This document shows, piece by piece, positions 51,501 through 60,119 of a stretch of 64,000 nt of DNA. This DNA is from Biomphalaria glabrata. Its lineage: Eukaryota; Mollusca; Gastropoda; Planorbidae. How positions within the stretch are numbered: the stretch's first letter is position 1; each line of letters begins with the position of its first letter. The DNA is taken from NCBI RefSeq assembly GCF_947242115.1, contig NC_074717.1:39452701-39516700 (forward strand), read 5' to 3'. The notes below the pieces were generated by a model, which searched no databases, was not told the origin of the DNA, and saw nothing but the letters and a program-made list of their open reading frames with translations. A program made the translations under genes and the position numbers.

Positions 51501-54262
51501 AATCGAATTTTAACAATCTCCACAACGACACGAGTTACAAAGAAAGAAACAGAACAACAACGTGGTCTACCACTAAACAGAGATAGACCTACAGGTCTAT
51601 ACAGAAAGAACAAAATGAGTATAGACTAAATCAGTCATCTGTCCAGAGAAGTGGAGTGATATGCTTCGACTGTGGGAGAATAGGGAATAGGGCACATAGC
51701 AAAGTAGTACTGGCTTTTGACCGCTCCAAATATTGGGATCTCTACTTTACAAGAAGGATCTAGATAAAGATAGCAGAAATTCATACTAGGCCTGAGTATT
51801 GATACTAATAGTAGAAGTAGGCCCTACTGTAAAAGGCAGTTTCATAGATTGTTGTATATTTAATTGTTCAACATTTGATGGCGTTGTTAACAGGTTATAG
51901 TTTATTCTTATTGCTTTTATTAAATTTATATATATTTATATATATATAGGCCTATATGTTCTTAATTAATCCCTAGCGGTTCTTTGCATTGTTGAAAGAC
52001 GTAAGTTTATGTGTCCATGTCAAAGCCATGTCAGGAGTTCACAAGTTAGCCAGGAAAACCAATGACTTGGTAGTATATATTTAAGTCATTAATTAACATG
52101 TATGACTAGATTGACTTAAGAACACTCGTAGGACGTAATAATCTTTTTGAAGTAACGTCTGTATCTTCATAAGATAAGATAAGATGTCTGAAGCTTAGTT
52201 TTAATGACAAAGAATTTCTATTTGAACATGAAAAGTTAAGACACATTTACCAAGTGTATGGCTGGCTGATCGTGTGGAATGTGCTCTCATGCTCTGGACT
52301 GCTATTACTATGCATCTTGCCATCTCCTATCACCATGTAGGAAGTTTGCGCTACATAGTAATCTTAATTTCTGAATAAATGGTCTAAAATTATTAAGTCA
52401 ATCAAGGGATTATCATAAAAGTAACCTTTTCAGACCTTGCAATCTTTGGGGGCAGATGATTTAAAGCTCATTTGTTTCTGTGACAAAAGGTTACCAAAAG
52501 TGTCATGTGGTTAGCACAACGACCATCCGCTTACTTCCCCAAAGTATGTCAGAAACCCATTAGAGTAATGTGGACTCGTATCATATGAAAACACAAAATA
52601 TCTTTCTTTTTTAAAACAGTAATTTTTGCTGTGTTTTTCTTGTTTCAGATCTTCCTTCAGAGTTGAAGATAATCTACTTCCAAGTTTAAACCTTCCACGG
52701 GACGACGGGGGATGGCAGCGGTCATGGTATGAACCCATGAACCCGGACCATCGAGAAGACCAAACGACAGTCCAGGGCATACTACACGACCAGGCAGCCA
52801 TCCTGGGTCTCCCATGACTCTCTTAAGAAAACACAATTCGACTTACAAATTTATCATCTTTTAATAGCTGAGGCTTTTCCATATCTTCATCAGAAAAGCC
52901 ACGTCCATATCCTTGTTGACCTGTACCATTCGTATGTTTGTTTTCTGTTCTTTTAGTTGAACGCATTTTAAACAAAACATAAAATAGTATTCTTTTCAAC
53001 CAATACCATCTTCCTGAGAAAAGAGGAAATGGAAAAATAAACATTTTATCAGCTTCGGAAATATCAAAATTGCAGTCTGATGCATCGGTTAAAATGACAC
53101 TTTAAAAAAAATTTAATAATGATTGTCTTCGATTGTGAAGATTAAAGATGAGTGCAGTGTTTCGCATGACTACGCAAGCCCAGTTGCGACCTGCATTATT
53201 TGTCGCATCTGATGCAGACATATCTGTCGAGTTTTGCGCATGTTTTCGTATGCGCCTGTTTTTGTCAAGGGCTTTTATTTGGCCTCATATTTGTGTACGC
53301 GGCCTTTGTGAAAGCTTTCCTACAGCTAACCAATGCAACAAGAAAACATTAAGAAACTGGAACAGACACAAAATAGAGCAGTGAAATTCATAACTAACAA
53401 ATATTCACATTTGACTAGAGTAACCAAGTAACTATAGAGCACTCAGGTTTCAGAGTCATACAAAAATATGGTGAGAACCACTGCTTTATACATATTTGTA
53501 TTGGTAGGCGAAGTGACCTATTTCGCCATCCTGTCAACTGGAGGCGACCAAAAACGCTGTTGGCTTTATTGAGACGCAACTTGAAACTCTTTATTTACCA
53601 AATACGTGGAGTGGTTGACAAATTATGGAACCGGCTATCCTTTAGCTTCCTTTGGAGAATTCTGGAGTATGACCTCCTTTTTTGTGTGTTTTTTTTGAGG
53701 TTAAAAGACCACGCGAGGCAGCAGTTTCAATTCAATTCAATCTCACACACTATTGACATTCTAATTCCTACTCACAAAGATATGGACATTCTAATGCCTA
53801 CTCACATAGATATGGACACTAATTCATTTTTTATTACTAGTCACACACACACACACACACGCATAAAATTACGTTCGCCCCTCCCCCCTCCCACAAGACT
53901 ATCTAGGTAACGCAGCAACCTTAGGCGCCAGTGTTTTTCTACATTTTGATCTTCAGATTTTGTTGCACATGTCTCTAGCGAAAACAATATGCAATGTAGC
54001 CAACCAAGTGGATGAGAAGACTTCATTCTTATAATTAGGCCTATTTAGTTTTTACAGAGCTTATGTCAACTCACTCCGTAGTCTGTCTGTCTGGTACAAA
54101 TTGTGTACTCATTATTTCTCCCTCTTCAAGTTGAAAATGTTCCCAATTATTTGTTGTCCCGTACAAAGCATTAGTAAAAAAAAATAACCAATTAATTAAA
54201 TAATTAGTGGTAATTAATTATTTTTGTTTGATAAAGAAAAGGGGAAACAAATCTTGCAGCAT

Positions 54263-54293
<31 letters not shown>

Positions 54294-55143
54294 CGTCTCT
54301 CCAACAATGCAGGCTCTCTTCAAACTGCACCACACGACACAACGAACTTTAAAAACCTCACAACTCAGGGCTCCAAAGTATCAGTAACAGTTCAATTGCA
54401 AATACATTACAAAAACCTAGTCTCTGCTCCGCACTGACTCCACACACCGTGCTGGTTCTCGCTTCGTACTGGTCACATTGCGAGGTAACATGAAGTGTCG
54501 TCATTCTGACACACTCGCTCTTATATAGTGTCTCTACTGGCCTACTCGAACTTTCTTGACCACTCCAGTTGATCACTTTCGCCGTGACTTGCGTGCGTAA
54601 TATTTACGACATTGATCCCTGCCGAACTGGCGTGCACTGTCACTATTCACGGTTGACCGCTCGTCCTGCGCTGGACTGTGATTTGGGTAGGCTAAAAACA
54701 CACACAGTTACGACCATCTGTGTCACCACCAGGGTTATAACAATATATATATTGCTATATATATGGCTGTAAATGTAATGTGCAGTTCTTTCCTTTCCAT
54801 AAGTTTAGTTCTGTTTAAAGTTTTATTTATATTTTTCCTGTTTAAACATTGATACTGTTTTTACAAAAATACTTGATTAATACTCAAATACGTCTTTATA
54901 AAGACAATGGGAATACACAAGATTTTTGTTCTTGAAAGCAAAAGAAAAAAAAAAGCCGCCTTGGCGCCCTTTAGTACTCACATCGTGCACCCATATTATA
55001 GTAAAGCTGCTGTAACGCTAACCTGGTAGTCTGTAGACGTTGACTACGACCCTGTCACTCTTGAAGAACAACTTGACTAAGGTGGCAGCAGCAACACAGA
55101 TCAACACTGCGAGCAAAATCATTTCCATCGAGTTCTCTTTCAT
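21037..55143 (-). CDS. PEP synthase / rifampicin phosphotransferase-like protein, 39 exons
   Basis: Exons (5' to 3'): 55143-55023, 53013-52847, 50903-50647, 50145-50080, 49515-49402, 49303-49197, 48939-48884, 48790-48738, 48199-48069, 47603-47456, 46956-46767, 45543-45481, 42773-42724, 41754-41591, 41205-41135, 41016-40881, 39531-39322, 36227-36130, 35649-35578, 35475-35369, 34894-34822, 34223-34131, 33680-33510, 33225-33094, 32731-32647, 31684-31596, 31415-31347, 30698-30609, 29485-29426, 29339-29239, 27169-27106, 26231-26160, 25854-25763, 25183-25105, 24952-24901, 23654-23578, 23269-23167, 21961-21887, 21125-21037. All junctions are AG/GT and in phase, totalling 4047 nt (1348 residues). Order: membrane segment (8-27), unassigned domain (to ~410), ATP-grasp domain (453-~765), long middle domain, phosphohistidine domain (His1294). 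PEP synthase makes PEP from pyruvate, ATP and water; rifampicin phosphotransferase uses the same chemistry on a small molecule. The C-terminal PEP-binding TIM barrel of true PEP synthase is absent, so a phosphotransferase on another substrate is likelier. The animal function is unknown. The exon 23 donor is the least certain. Confidence 0.92.
21375..21835 (-). mobile_element. LINE 3' remnant in intron 38
   Basis: Shares blocks with 53140-53560 and 60120-60700 (CACTGCACT..., CAGTTGCGACCTGCAT, AGCTCTCCAGCTG, GAGAACCAATGCTTTATA). Read on the minus strand, the better copies give the polymerase tail and a C2H2-like C-terminus. This one is heavily decayed. Confidence 0.55.
22064..22545 (-). mobile_element. 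Solo LTR fossil, family 1
   Basis: A 482-base unit, TGTTACGAT...CATAACA, is closely similar to both LTRs of the element at 42828-44975 and is flanked by ATAT on each side (22060-22063, 22546-22549). It lies in intron 37 of the PEP-synthase-like gene. It is a single LTR left after loss of the internal region and is more diverged than the paired LTRs, so probably older. Confidence 0.85.
24484..24722 (-). repeat. tRNA-derived SINE, family A, in intron 35
   Basis: Reverse copy with the AAGTTTTCCTTTCAGAC tail, AAGGTCATCTGTTTCTG block, and reversed tRNA-like head ending near 24720. Confidence 0.7.
26636..26757 (+). repeat. SINE family B copy in intron 31
   Basis: Starts ATGGCTGCCTGGTAATGTGG, continues GTGCTCTGGACTGTAATCTC and ends with the TATGTAGTAA..TTAAATTCTG segment shared with 52255-52385. 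Family B heads look tRNA-derived. Confidence 0.55.
26885..27095. repeat. Minisatellite, ~28-bp unit, beside a splice donor
   Basis: About eight units of CTTAATAAAGGCCTTGTTGTATTT-type sequence, with a higher-order period of about 100 bases (two near-identical blocks). It ends about ten bases inside intron 31, whose GT donor is at 27105-27104. It opens a long minus frame of repeated KEKYNKAFIKRNT, which is repeat translation and not protein. Confidence 0.85.
27255..27485. repeat. Dispersed repeat C, copy 1
   Basis: Matches 31715-31953 along its length (TTATAGCATGCTCA.AG, CACTTTGGTCCAA, TCATTTGTGGACCAGTGGG, GGTGTTGAACCTCGAGC, CCTTCATAGGTAGCCAAGCC). No terminal repeats or protein-coding content were recognised. 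Confidence 0.7.
27599..28298. mobile_element. Non-autonomous hAT transposon (MITE), 700 bp
   Basis: Ends are imperfect inverted repeats: CAGCAGTTCTCAACCTTTTT at the left and, reversed, CAGGGGTTCTCAACCTGTGG at the right, the classic terminus of hAT (Charlie-like) elements. An exact 8-base target duplication CATTAGAC flanks it (27591-27598 and 28299-28306). No transposase remains. It lies in intron 30. Confidence 0.93.
29800..30312 (-). mobile_element. LINE 3' fragment in intron 28
   Basis: Minus-strand frames read LRWAGHVVCMQDNRLPI, KHYKDTLKSSFKECDIDIHS, WEALALDRSSWHEAV and a terminal finger CHICSQLFKVRIGLYSH. These are the polymerase C-terminus and final C2H2 finger of the same broad LINE type as 36600-39265, with frame breaks. 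Confidence 0.85.
30350..30384 (+). repeat. Family A SINE head fragment
   Basis: Only the tRNA-like head remains (GCAGTGGCTGAGTGCTTGGC), directly beside the LINE fragment. Confidence 0.5.
31715..31953. repeat. Dispersed repeat C, copy 2
   Basis: Second copy of the repeat at 27255-27485, same orientation, with an extra ~30-base segment (GGCACTCAGTAAACACAAC). Lies in intron 25. Confidence 0.7.
31977..32335 (+). repeat. SINE family B copy with duplicated tail
   Basis: Head with GTGGTATGTGCTTCAGGCTG, then GAGTTCAAATCCTGCCC (B-box-like) and body to about 32165. A second copy of the tail segment (GTTTAGTCTAGTTTTAT.. to GCAGGATGGCAAGGAATG) follows at 32195-32335. Confidence 0.5.
36600..39265 (-). 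mobile_element. 5'-truncated LINE with intact polymerase frame
   Basis: One open frame (about 880 element residues) on the minus strand. It starts inside the C-terminal part of an APE-type endonuclease (SDHSLV), then a full reverse transcriptase: RGISLLSIVGKIFARV, FVDLTKAFD, GVKQGCVLAPTLF, the catalytic YADD in LLYADDAAIVADSD, the thumb LGSIISNNTLLDKDI, the LLYGSETW and WLGHVRRMP blocks, and a terminal C2H2 finger CPTCDRSCVSRIGLFSH. The endonuclease N-terminus is missing, so the copy is 5'-truncated and cannot move on its own, but the remaining frame is open, implying a recent insertion. It sits in sense in intron 17 of the PEP-synthase-like gene, some 57 bases after the donor of exon 17. The clade was not resolved (RTE/jockey-like features). 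Confidence 0.9.
41961..42230 (+). repeat. tRNA-derived SINE, family A, best head
   Basis: Begins GTGGTGGCTGAGTTGTTAAG (A box) and GGGTCCTGGGTTTGAAT (B box) at tRNA spacing, then the family body and AAAGGGGTACTCAACTTTAC, followed by a (TA)n run. It is the clearest evidence that family A derives from a tRNA. Lies in intron 13. Confidence 0.8.
42226..42597. repeat. (TA)n microsatellite cluster
   Basis: Short TATATA run at 42226-42252, then long interrupted TA runs at 42409-42597 including a repeated ATATATACATATATTAAATA block. It follows the SINE tail, suggesting growth from it. Confidence 0.85.
42828..44975 (-). mobile_element. Short non-autonomous LTR retrotransposon, looks whole
   Basis: Two near-identical LTRs, 42828-43328 and 44467-44975, both TGTTACG...TATAACA, flanked by ATAC on each side (42824-42827, 44976-44979). 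On the minus strand a primer-binding-like TGGTGTCTTGAAGTGGGA follows the 5' LTR after a short spacer, and a purine tract (GAGAAGGGGGCAG) directly precedes the 3' LTR. The 1.1 kb interior holds one frame and no recognisable polymerase, so it depends on a relative. The LTR similarity, apart from small indels, suggests a young insertion. It lies in intron 12, about 55 bases upstream of exon 13. Confidence 0.9.
43659..44453 (-). other. Open frame inside the LTR element, SAP-like N-terminus
   Basis: 264 residues in the interior of the LTR element. The first ~45 residues read LLDELNLKELKQELKWRGL followed by LKERLRQAL, the two-helix pattern of a SAP motif (L-x2-L-x3-L...G...K-x2-L-x2-R-L). The remainder is acidic and low-complexity. 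Several LTR elements of molluscs begin their structural protein like this, from general knowledge and not verified here. It is part of the fossil element and not a host gene. Confidence 0.65.
45110..45310 (-). mobile_element. LINE 3' end (AAGAT-tail family), copy 3
   Basis: Reverse-strand peptide fragments matching copy 1 (ESARKTSDLAEINSLINMH, then a stop) and shared GGAGTATTTGTGCA sequence. Intron 12. Confidence 0.7.
47283..47366 (-). mobile_element. Extremely truncated LINE 3' end
   Basis: About 80 bases match the last coding bases of the LINE at 36600 (GTGGCATTTTA..TCTC..GAGACG and TTTGCAACTTCTTGTGTGA, TTAAAGAGGCCAAT). It is a 5'-truncated copy in intron 10. Confidence 0.75.
47886..47936. 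repeat. Perfect 25-bp tandem duplication
   Basis: TATGTATGTCATAAAGGTCA followed by ACTAA occurs twice in direct succession in intron 9. Too short for further interpretation. Confidence 0.8.
51300..51715 (+). mobile_element. Fossil of an LTR-retrotransposon gag region
   Basis: In intron 2, opposite strand. Pieces resemble a capsid C-terminal segment (QERKLRNVETVMELCKTYV) and a nucleocapsid zinc knuckle (CFDCGRIG...). This is an old, broken relic with several breaks; no LTRs were located around it. Gypsy-type origin is likely from the knuckle, but not proven. Confidence 0.5.
52030..52190 (+). mobile_element. LINE 3' end (AAGAT-tail family), copy 4
   Basis: Plus-strand LARKTNDL, then the shared 3' UTR and the tail CATAAGATAAGATAAGATG. 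Matches copies 1 and 2 closely in the tail. Confidence 0.75.
52255..52390 (+). repeat. SINE family B copy
   Basis: GGCTGATCGTGTGGAATGTGC, CATGCTCTGGACTGCTATTA and the CTACATAGTAATCTTAATTTCTG segment, parallel to 26636-26757. Confidence 0.5.
52415..52580 (-). repeat. Family A SINE, truncated
   Basis: Keeps CTTTTCAGACCTTGCAATC, the GATGATTTAAAGCTCATTTG block and CCCATTAGAG, but lacks the reversed tRNA head. Confidence 0.55.
52640..52807 (-). repeat. SINE family B, near full copy beside exon 2
   Basis: The minus strand starts ATGGCTGCCTGGTCGTGTAG, runs through a body with GGTTCATGGGTTCATACCAT, and ends GAAGATCTGAAACAAG. It lies only about 40 bases downstream of the donor of exon 2 (52847). Confidence 0.65.
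53140..53565 (-). mobile_element. LINE 3' remnant upstream of exon 2
   Basis: The minus strand yields a C2H2-like tail (CRSQLGLRSHAKHC) and polymerase pieces near 53430-53540 (VVLTIF..DSET region). Same family as 21375 and 60120. Intron 1. Confidence 0.6.
54290..54742 (-). mobile_element. Solo LTR fossil, family 2, short copy
   Basis: Shares GCAGGCTCTCTTCAAACTGC, CTCTTATATAGTGTCTCTACTGGCC and the terminal GGTTATAACA with 56405-57139. The left end abuts a (TA)n run (54264-54291). An internal part present in the longer copy is missing. Intron 1. Confidence 0.6.
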
Positions 55144-55400
55144 ACGTTGATCCCAACCTCAAACCTGTCAATATATGCAAACATATCTTTACCAATTTAA
55201 TTTACAAAATTACCAGACATTTACAATGACAGAATATTGCACTACACAGCCGTAGGACAAAAGTATATATATCCAGTTCAACATGATAATCTCAAAAAAT
55301 GAGAACCTTCTGTCTGTCCCATTGCCATTCTAACACGGAACATTTTCCTTATAACTTTCTGGAAAAGGATTTGCCTTAAATCTCTAGCTTAAACGAGTGA
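55100..55400 (-). promoter_or_regulatory. 5' flank of the PEP-synthase-like gene
   Basis: Immediately upstream of the ATG at 55143, in coding orientation. No TATA box at a convincing distance and no upstream spliced exon could be identified; the transcription start is unknown. Confidence 0.25.
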
Positions 55401-55424
55401 CTCATAGAGAAATTATAACCAAAA

Positions 55425-55690
55425 GAGAAATAATGGCCCAAAGAGAGATACTGATAAAAAAAAGAAATAATGGCCCAAAGAGAGATACTGATCAAAAGAG
55501 AAATAATGGCCCAAAGAGATGATGATGACAAAAAAAAAAGAAATAATGGCCCAAAGAGAGATACTGATTAAAAGAGAGATAATGGCCCAGAGAGATAATG
55601 GCCACAAAGAGAGATAATGAGCAAAAGAGAAATATTGGTTCAAAGAGAGATACTGATCTACAGAGAAATAATGGCCCTAAGAGAGATATT
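55425..55690. repeat. Minisatellite, ~37-bp unit
   Basis: About seven irregular units of GAAATAATGGCCCAAAGAG followed by AGATACTGATCAAAAGA, just upstream of the first exon of the PEP-synthase-like gene. Units vary by internal deletions. Confidence 0.85.
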
Positions 55691-55834
55691 AGTACAAAGT
55701 TAGTGGCTTCAAAAAGGAAATTTGACTGATAATCAACTGAGAATAAAAAATTATGAAAATCTCTAGCAGCTTACAAAGTAGTTATTGTAGTCTTATTTTC
55801 TTATAGATTACAGACGTTACTTCAAATAGGAAGA

Positions 55835-55930
55835 TTTTATGTGTCAATCATGTCATGTATGTTAATCAGTGACTCTGGCAAGCCGTTGATTTTTCTGGCT
55901 GATTCAGGCAACCCATTCCATTCTCTTGTG
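55835..55930 (-). mobile_element. LINE 3' end (AAGAT-tail family), copy 5
   Basis: Reversed segment with CATGTATGTTAATCAGTGACT and TGGCTGATTCAGGCAACCCA, matching 6260-6345 and 45170-45240. Confidence 0.65.
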
Positions 55931-56103
55931 TGACTAAAACATAACACGGCCGATGAACATTATCAAATCAATGACACAAACAGATAAGATTATCACAAAC
56001 ATTGAAGCATAGTTTATCTTCTCTTTAAATAAGAGATAGTCAAAAGTTGTAACCTAGGACTTAGGACTACATTGCTATGGCAGTATCAAGTGACACCATA
56101 ACG

Positions 56104-57144
<1,041 letters not shown>

Positions 57145-57186
<42 letters not shown>
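57145..57186. repeat. (TA)n microsatellite
   Basis: TA run continuing the target sequence right of the LTR fossil at 56405-57139. Confidence 0.85.
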
Positions 57187-57188
<2 letters not shown>

Positions 57189-57543
57189 ATCTGATATAAA
57201 CTTTTCACATGTAAATTATGAGTGTGGTGTGAATGTACATTTTGTTTTCTTACAGTTATAATGTTTTGTTTGGTGTAATGCACAAATTGCAAGTTGTAAG
57301 ACAAATTTCCTTTTTCCTTACGGACATAACGATTATTATTATTATAATACATACTTAATATATATATGTATGTATGTATGCGTGTGTGTAAGAGTCTGAA
57401 GTGAAAATGGCTAGTTCTCGAAATGGACGTCCAGTTCGTGAATTAGCCGACTTCGTGCTTTCGACGTAACATATGTAGCCTACATAAAACGCCCGACCAA
57501 TAGTGACCGCATACAACTCCTTTTACTATCTTGTTTCTACAAT

Positions 57544-57732
57544 AGTTGAAAGTGCGCACAGAAGCATATTTTGTAAAGAACAACTATTCGTACTATTCAC
57601 GCATCCATCGGCTGGATACTCCCATGGACAGATCCTTGTTGTCGAAAATTCGAATACTCAATACGCAGTTGAAAGTGCGCATTGAAACACATTTTATAAA
57701 GAACAATTATACATGTAAAAAACTATTCGTAC
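57544..57732. repeat. Spaced ~50-bp direct duplication
   Basis: AGTTGAAAGTGCGCA...AACTATTCGTAC occurs at 57544-57593 and again, with a small insertion, at 57668-57732. No mobile-element features were seen at the ends. Confidence 0.6.
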
Positions 57733-57739
57733 GTTGAAA

Positions 57740-58590
57740 GAAATAAGTGTCCCTTACCAGAGTCCTAAAGGTAACACGACTTGGGCCGCTAATGTGTTCA
57801 ACTCGCCTAGCACACGTCACTTATCACACGGACTGACAAGCGGTCTAATGTCACTGGATCAAACAAGCTCAAAACAATTTAGCCTACACATGCTTACAGG
57901 TTGCAGTACTAAGCGTTTGAGTATTACTATATATTTTAACATTTAGGTAGACCGCCCCGACATTAGTTGTTTAGCAACTCGTTTTATAAGACGGCACGTG
58001 GTTTTGTTACTTGTTTACACAATGCTTCTCGGCAAAGACCTATCCATGGGGGTATCCAGTCAATGGAGGCGTTAACACGACGAGATAAGAAAACCTTAGC
58101 GTCTAGATTGCACTTCAAATAAATTAATAGTAATATCTGACATGCGCATCTCACCAAAACCTCTTAGAGAAACCGCAAGATAGACTAAATTTATTTAGAA
58201 CTTTATCAATAGAAATATGAGATTAGAGTAGTTTTTAAAATTTAATTTAAATCTAAAAGTCAGTCTAGTGTTATTATTGTCAGCGGCTGCTAGATAACTG
58301 AAAAAAAAAACTCTTAAAGAAAATAACAGCTAGTACACGGGTACATACTGCATAGGTCAGTGGTTGGTGATGGGTCGATCCTTCAATCCTTGGAGAAATC
58401 CTTTTCTATATAGTCAAGAGATGGTCAAGAGTTTCAAGACCCTTGTGCCTAACTCTTTATTGAACTCTCACAAAGGAGAGCTGAGGTATTCATTGGAAAC
58501 AGACTGTTCAGTCAACTTCACATATTAAGAAGCAATGCCTGTAGTCAGTGATTCTCAAACTTGTTTTGATTATGGGATAAACTTTTTCGT
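57740..58590. other. Gene-free sequence
   Basis: No coding region, repeat family or structured element was recognised here; stops are frequent in all frames. Confidence 0.5.
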
Positions 58591-58599
58591 TTTATTTGT

Positions 58600-58800
58600 T
58601 TCTTTTCATGTTTCGGAAATTTTTTTTCAAGTTGAAGATTATTGCAACTTTGTCCAAACCTCCTGCAGGACAGCGGAGGTCAGCGGCGGATAGGATTCAT
58701 ACCCGGAATCATCGCGACCGCAGTCCAGAGCGCATACCACTGTTGTTTTTTTTTTTTTCACACGATGAGGCAGCCAGTGGTCATGACTGTAATGTTAGAC
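58600..58800 (-). repeat. SINE family B copy
   Basis: The minus strand contains TGGCTGCCTCATCGTGTG, GTATGCGCTCTGGACTGCGG, a B-box-like GGGTATGAATCC and the GTTTGGACAAAG tail segment. Confidence 0.6.
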
Positions 58801-59234
58801 AACGCTATAGATATGAAATAACCCACAGAAGCTTTACGAGTACATTCTGCATCGAAGGGCTTCTCGGAAATCAAATGTCTGCTCTAAGGGCTAGTGATAA
58901 AAAGATGAGAAACACTACCATAAGTGTATTTTGAATTATCTGAAAGGTTAAAGGTTTAACCAAACTATAAGCTGTGTTATGTTAAGTGGGATTTAAAAAA
59001 AGACATTTAAATATTGCAGTGCTCTCTCCGCATTGTTCACATAATAACCCTTATGATACTTCAGAAAATGGAAAAGTCGATCTCATATGATATACAACAG
59101 ACATTTTATAATGTAATTATTTCTATAAATAATCAGGCGCTGAGTGGCTGGTAATGCATGTATGACATATATACACATATAACACAAGACTTACAAACAC
59201 ACACATATAATTAACATCAGTAATCTAATCTAAC

Positions 59235-59580
59235 TGCAGAGCTAGAGAGGAGAATCCTTGCAATGGTATTGCGATGCTACAGAAGGATCCTAGGTATTAC
59301 ATTTAAAGACCACACCACAAACCAAGAGATTAGAGACAGGGTTACTGCAGTGAAGATGACCTGCTAACTATCGTTAAAAAAAAGCAAGCTTAAAAGCTAT
59401 GGCCATATTACAAGGTCTGCCAAGACTTTCCTTCTGGGAACAGTACCAGGAAAAAGAAGAAGAGGCAGACAGAGAAAGCGATGGAAGGACACCATAAAAG
59501 AATGGACGGGCCTGCCATTGAAAGAGGTCCTAACTAAGGCAAAAGACAGACTAAGGGAGACCTAATTTAAAATGGTAAAC
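59235..59580 (+). mobile_element. LINE polymerase C-terminal fragment
   Basis: Plus-strand frames read LERRILAMVLRCYRRILGI, then TNQEIRDRVTAVK, and after a break LKSYGHITRS and KRRRGRQRKRWKDTIKEW. These are the C-terminal blocks of a non-LTR polymerase from a different lineage than 36600. Truncated and frameshifted. Confidence 0.8.
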
Positions 59581-59654
59581 CTAATACCTAAAACATAAAG
59601 TAACATGCATGCCTATTCCTCAGAGATATCAACATCTTGATGAAACTTTCCATG

Positions 59655-59770
59655 AATATGGCTGCCTGTCGTTTGGCCGTCTCGGGTTCAGACCCTTCTG
59701 ACATGGAGACGAAAAGCTCAAGGGCGATCTGAATGGAAGGATGTACTGAAACATGCTAGAACCACCCATC
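59655..59770 (+). repeat. SINE family B head, probable
   Basis: ATATGGCTGCCTGTCGTTTGG and CGGGTTCAGACCC (B-box-like) are visible, but the body differs from other copies. Confidence 0.35.
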
Positions 59771-59797
59771 GGCTGTGGTGCCACTACAACTATCCAT

Positions 59798-59916
59798 ATC
59801 CGGCCCTGCTATTTAGTGATGGGTGAATACAGAGTAAATTACTTGTTCTCTTTCCATGACTTCTTGGTCACAAAAGTTAAGTCCGGCCCTGCTATTTAGT
59901 GGTGGGGGAATACTAC
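59798..59916. repeat. Tandem duplication with CCGGCCCTG ends
   Basis: TCCGGCCCTGCTATTTAGTG and its flank GGTG..GAATAC occur twice, 83 bases apart (59799-59833 and 59882-59916). CCGGCCCTG reversed is CAGGGCCGG, a common DNA transposon terminus also seen at 8788-8796 and, forward, at 61553. Confidence 0.55.
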
Positions 59917-60119
59917 TTGTTCTCCCCCCCCCCTCTTTTTTTTTCGCCTCTAAAATTTTTTTTGGGTAACTCTAGTCCGTCCGACCTGCAGAAATAAAAG
60001 AGTGATCTTTCCATTACTTGGTGTCCAAACTCTTGAGCCATGAAGAGAATTATATATATATAGAGTCTCGATGTTCCCATTATTTTTATTTTATGTCTAA
60101 ACTGCAATAAGGCTTGTCT

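Larger units (their letters stand above)
47456..55143 (-). other. Exons 1-10: membrane anchor and unassigned N-terminal domain
   Basis: Exon 1 starts with ATG at 55143 and encodes a hydrophobic stretch (MILLAVLICVAAATLVKLFF, residues 8-27), followed in exon 2 by an aromatic basic segment (WYWLKRILFYVLFK), so the protein is probably membrane-tethered with the catalytic part cytosolic. Exons 3-10 (residues ~97-407) form a beta-rich region with YDQWGELRGRINI, VRDHSFGLRDWRCFHRYI and TWTFGFKAG. The DHSFG-R-DW pattern recalls the lipocalin-like AttH-type domain family seen in bacterial and some eukaryotic proteins; this is a resemblance by eye only. Bacterial PEP synthase and Rph have no such extension. 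Confidence 0.8.

Noticed and set aside
53560-53910. 116-residue plus-strand frame
   Set aside because: Runs through a LINE remnant and an (AC)n stretch; no domain or splice context supports a gene.
55425-55690. CRISPR-like array
   Set aside because: Units are contiguous and irregular, with no unique spacers, in a eukaryotic context; it is a minisatellite.
58596-58934. 112-residue plus-strand frame
   Set aside because: Overlaps a reversed family B SINE and has no recognisable domain.
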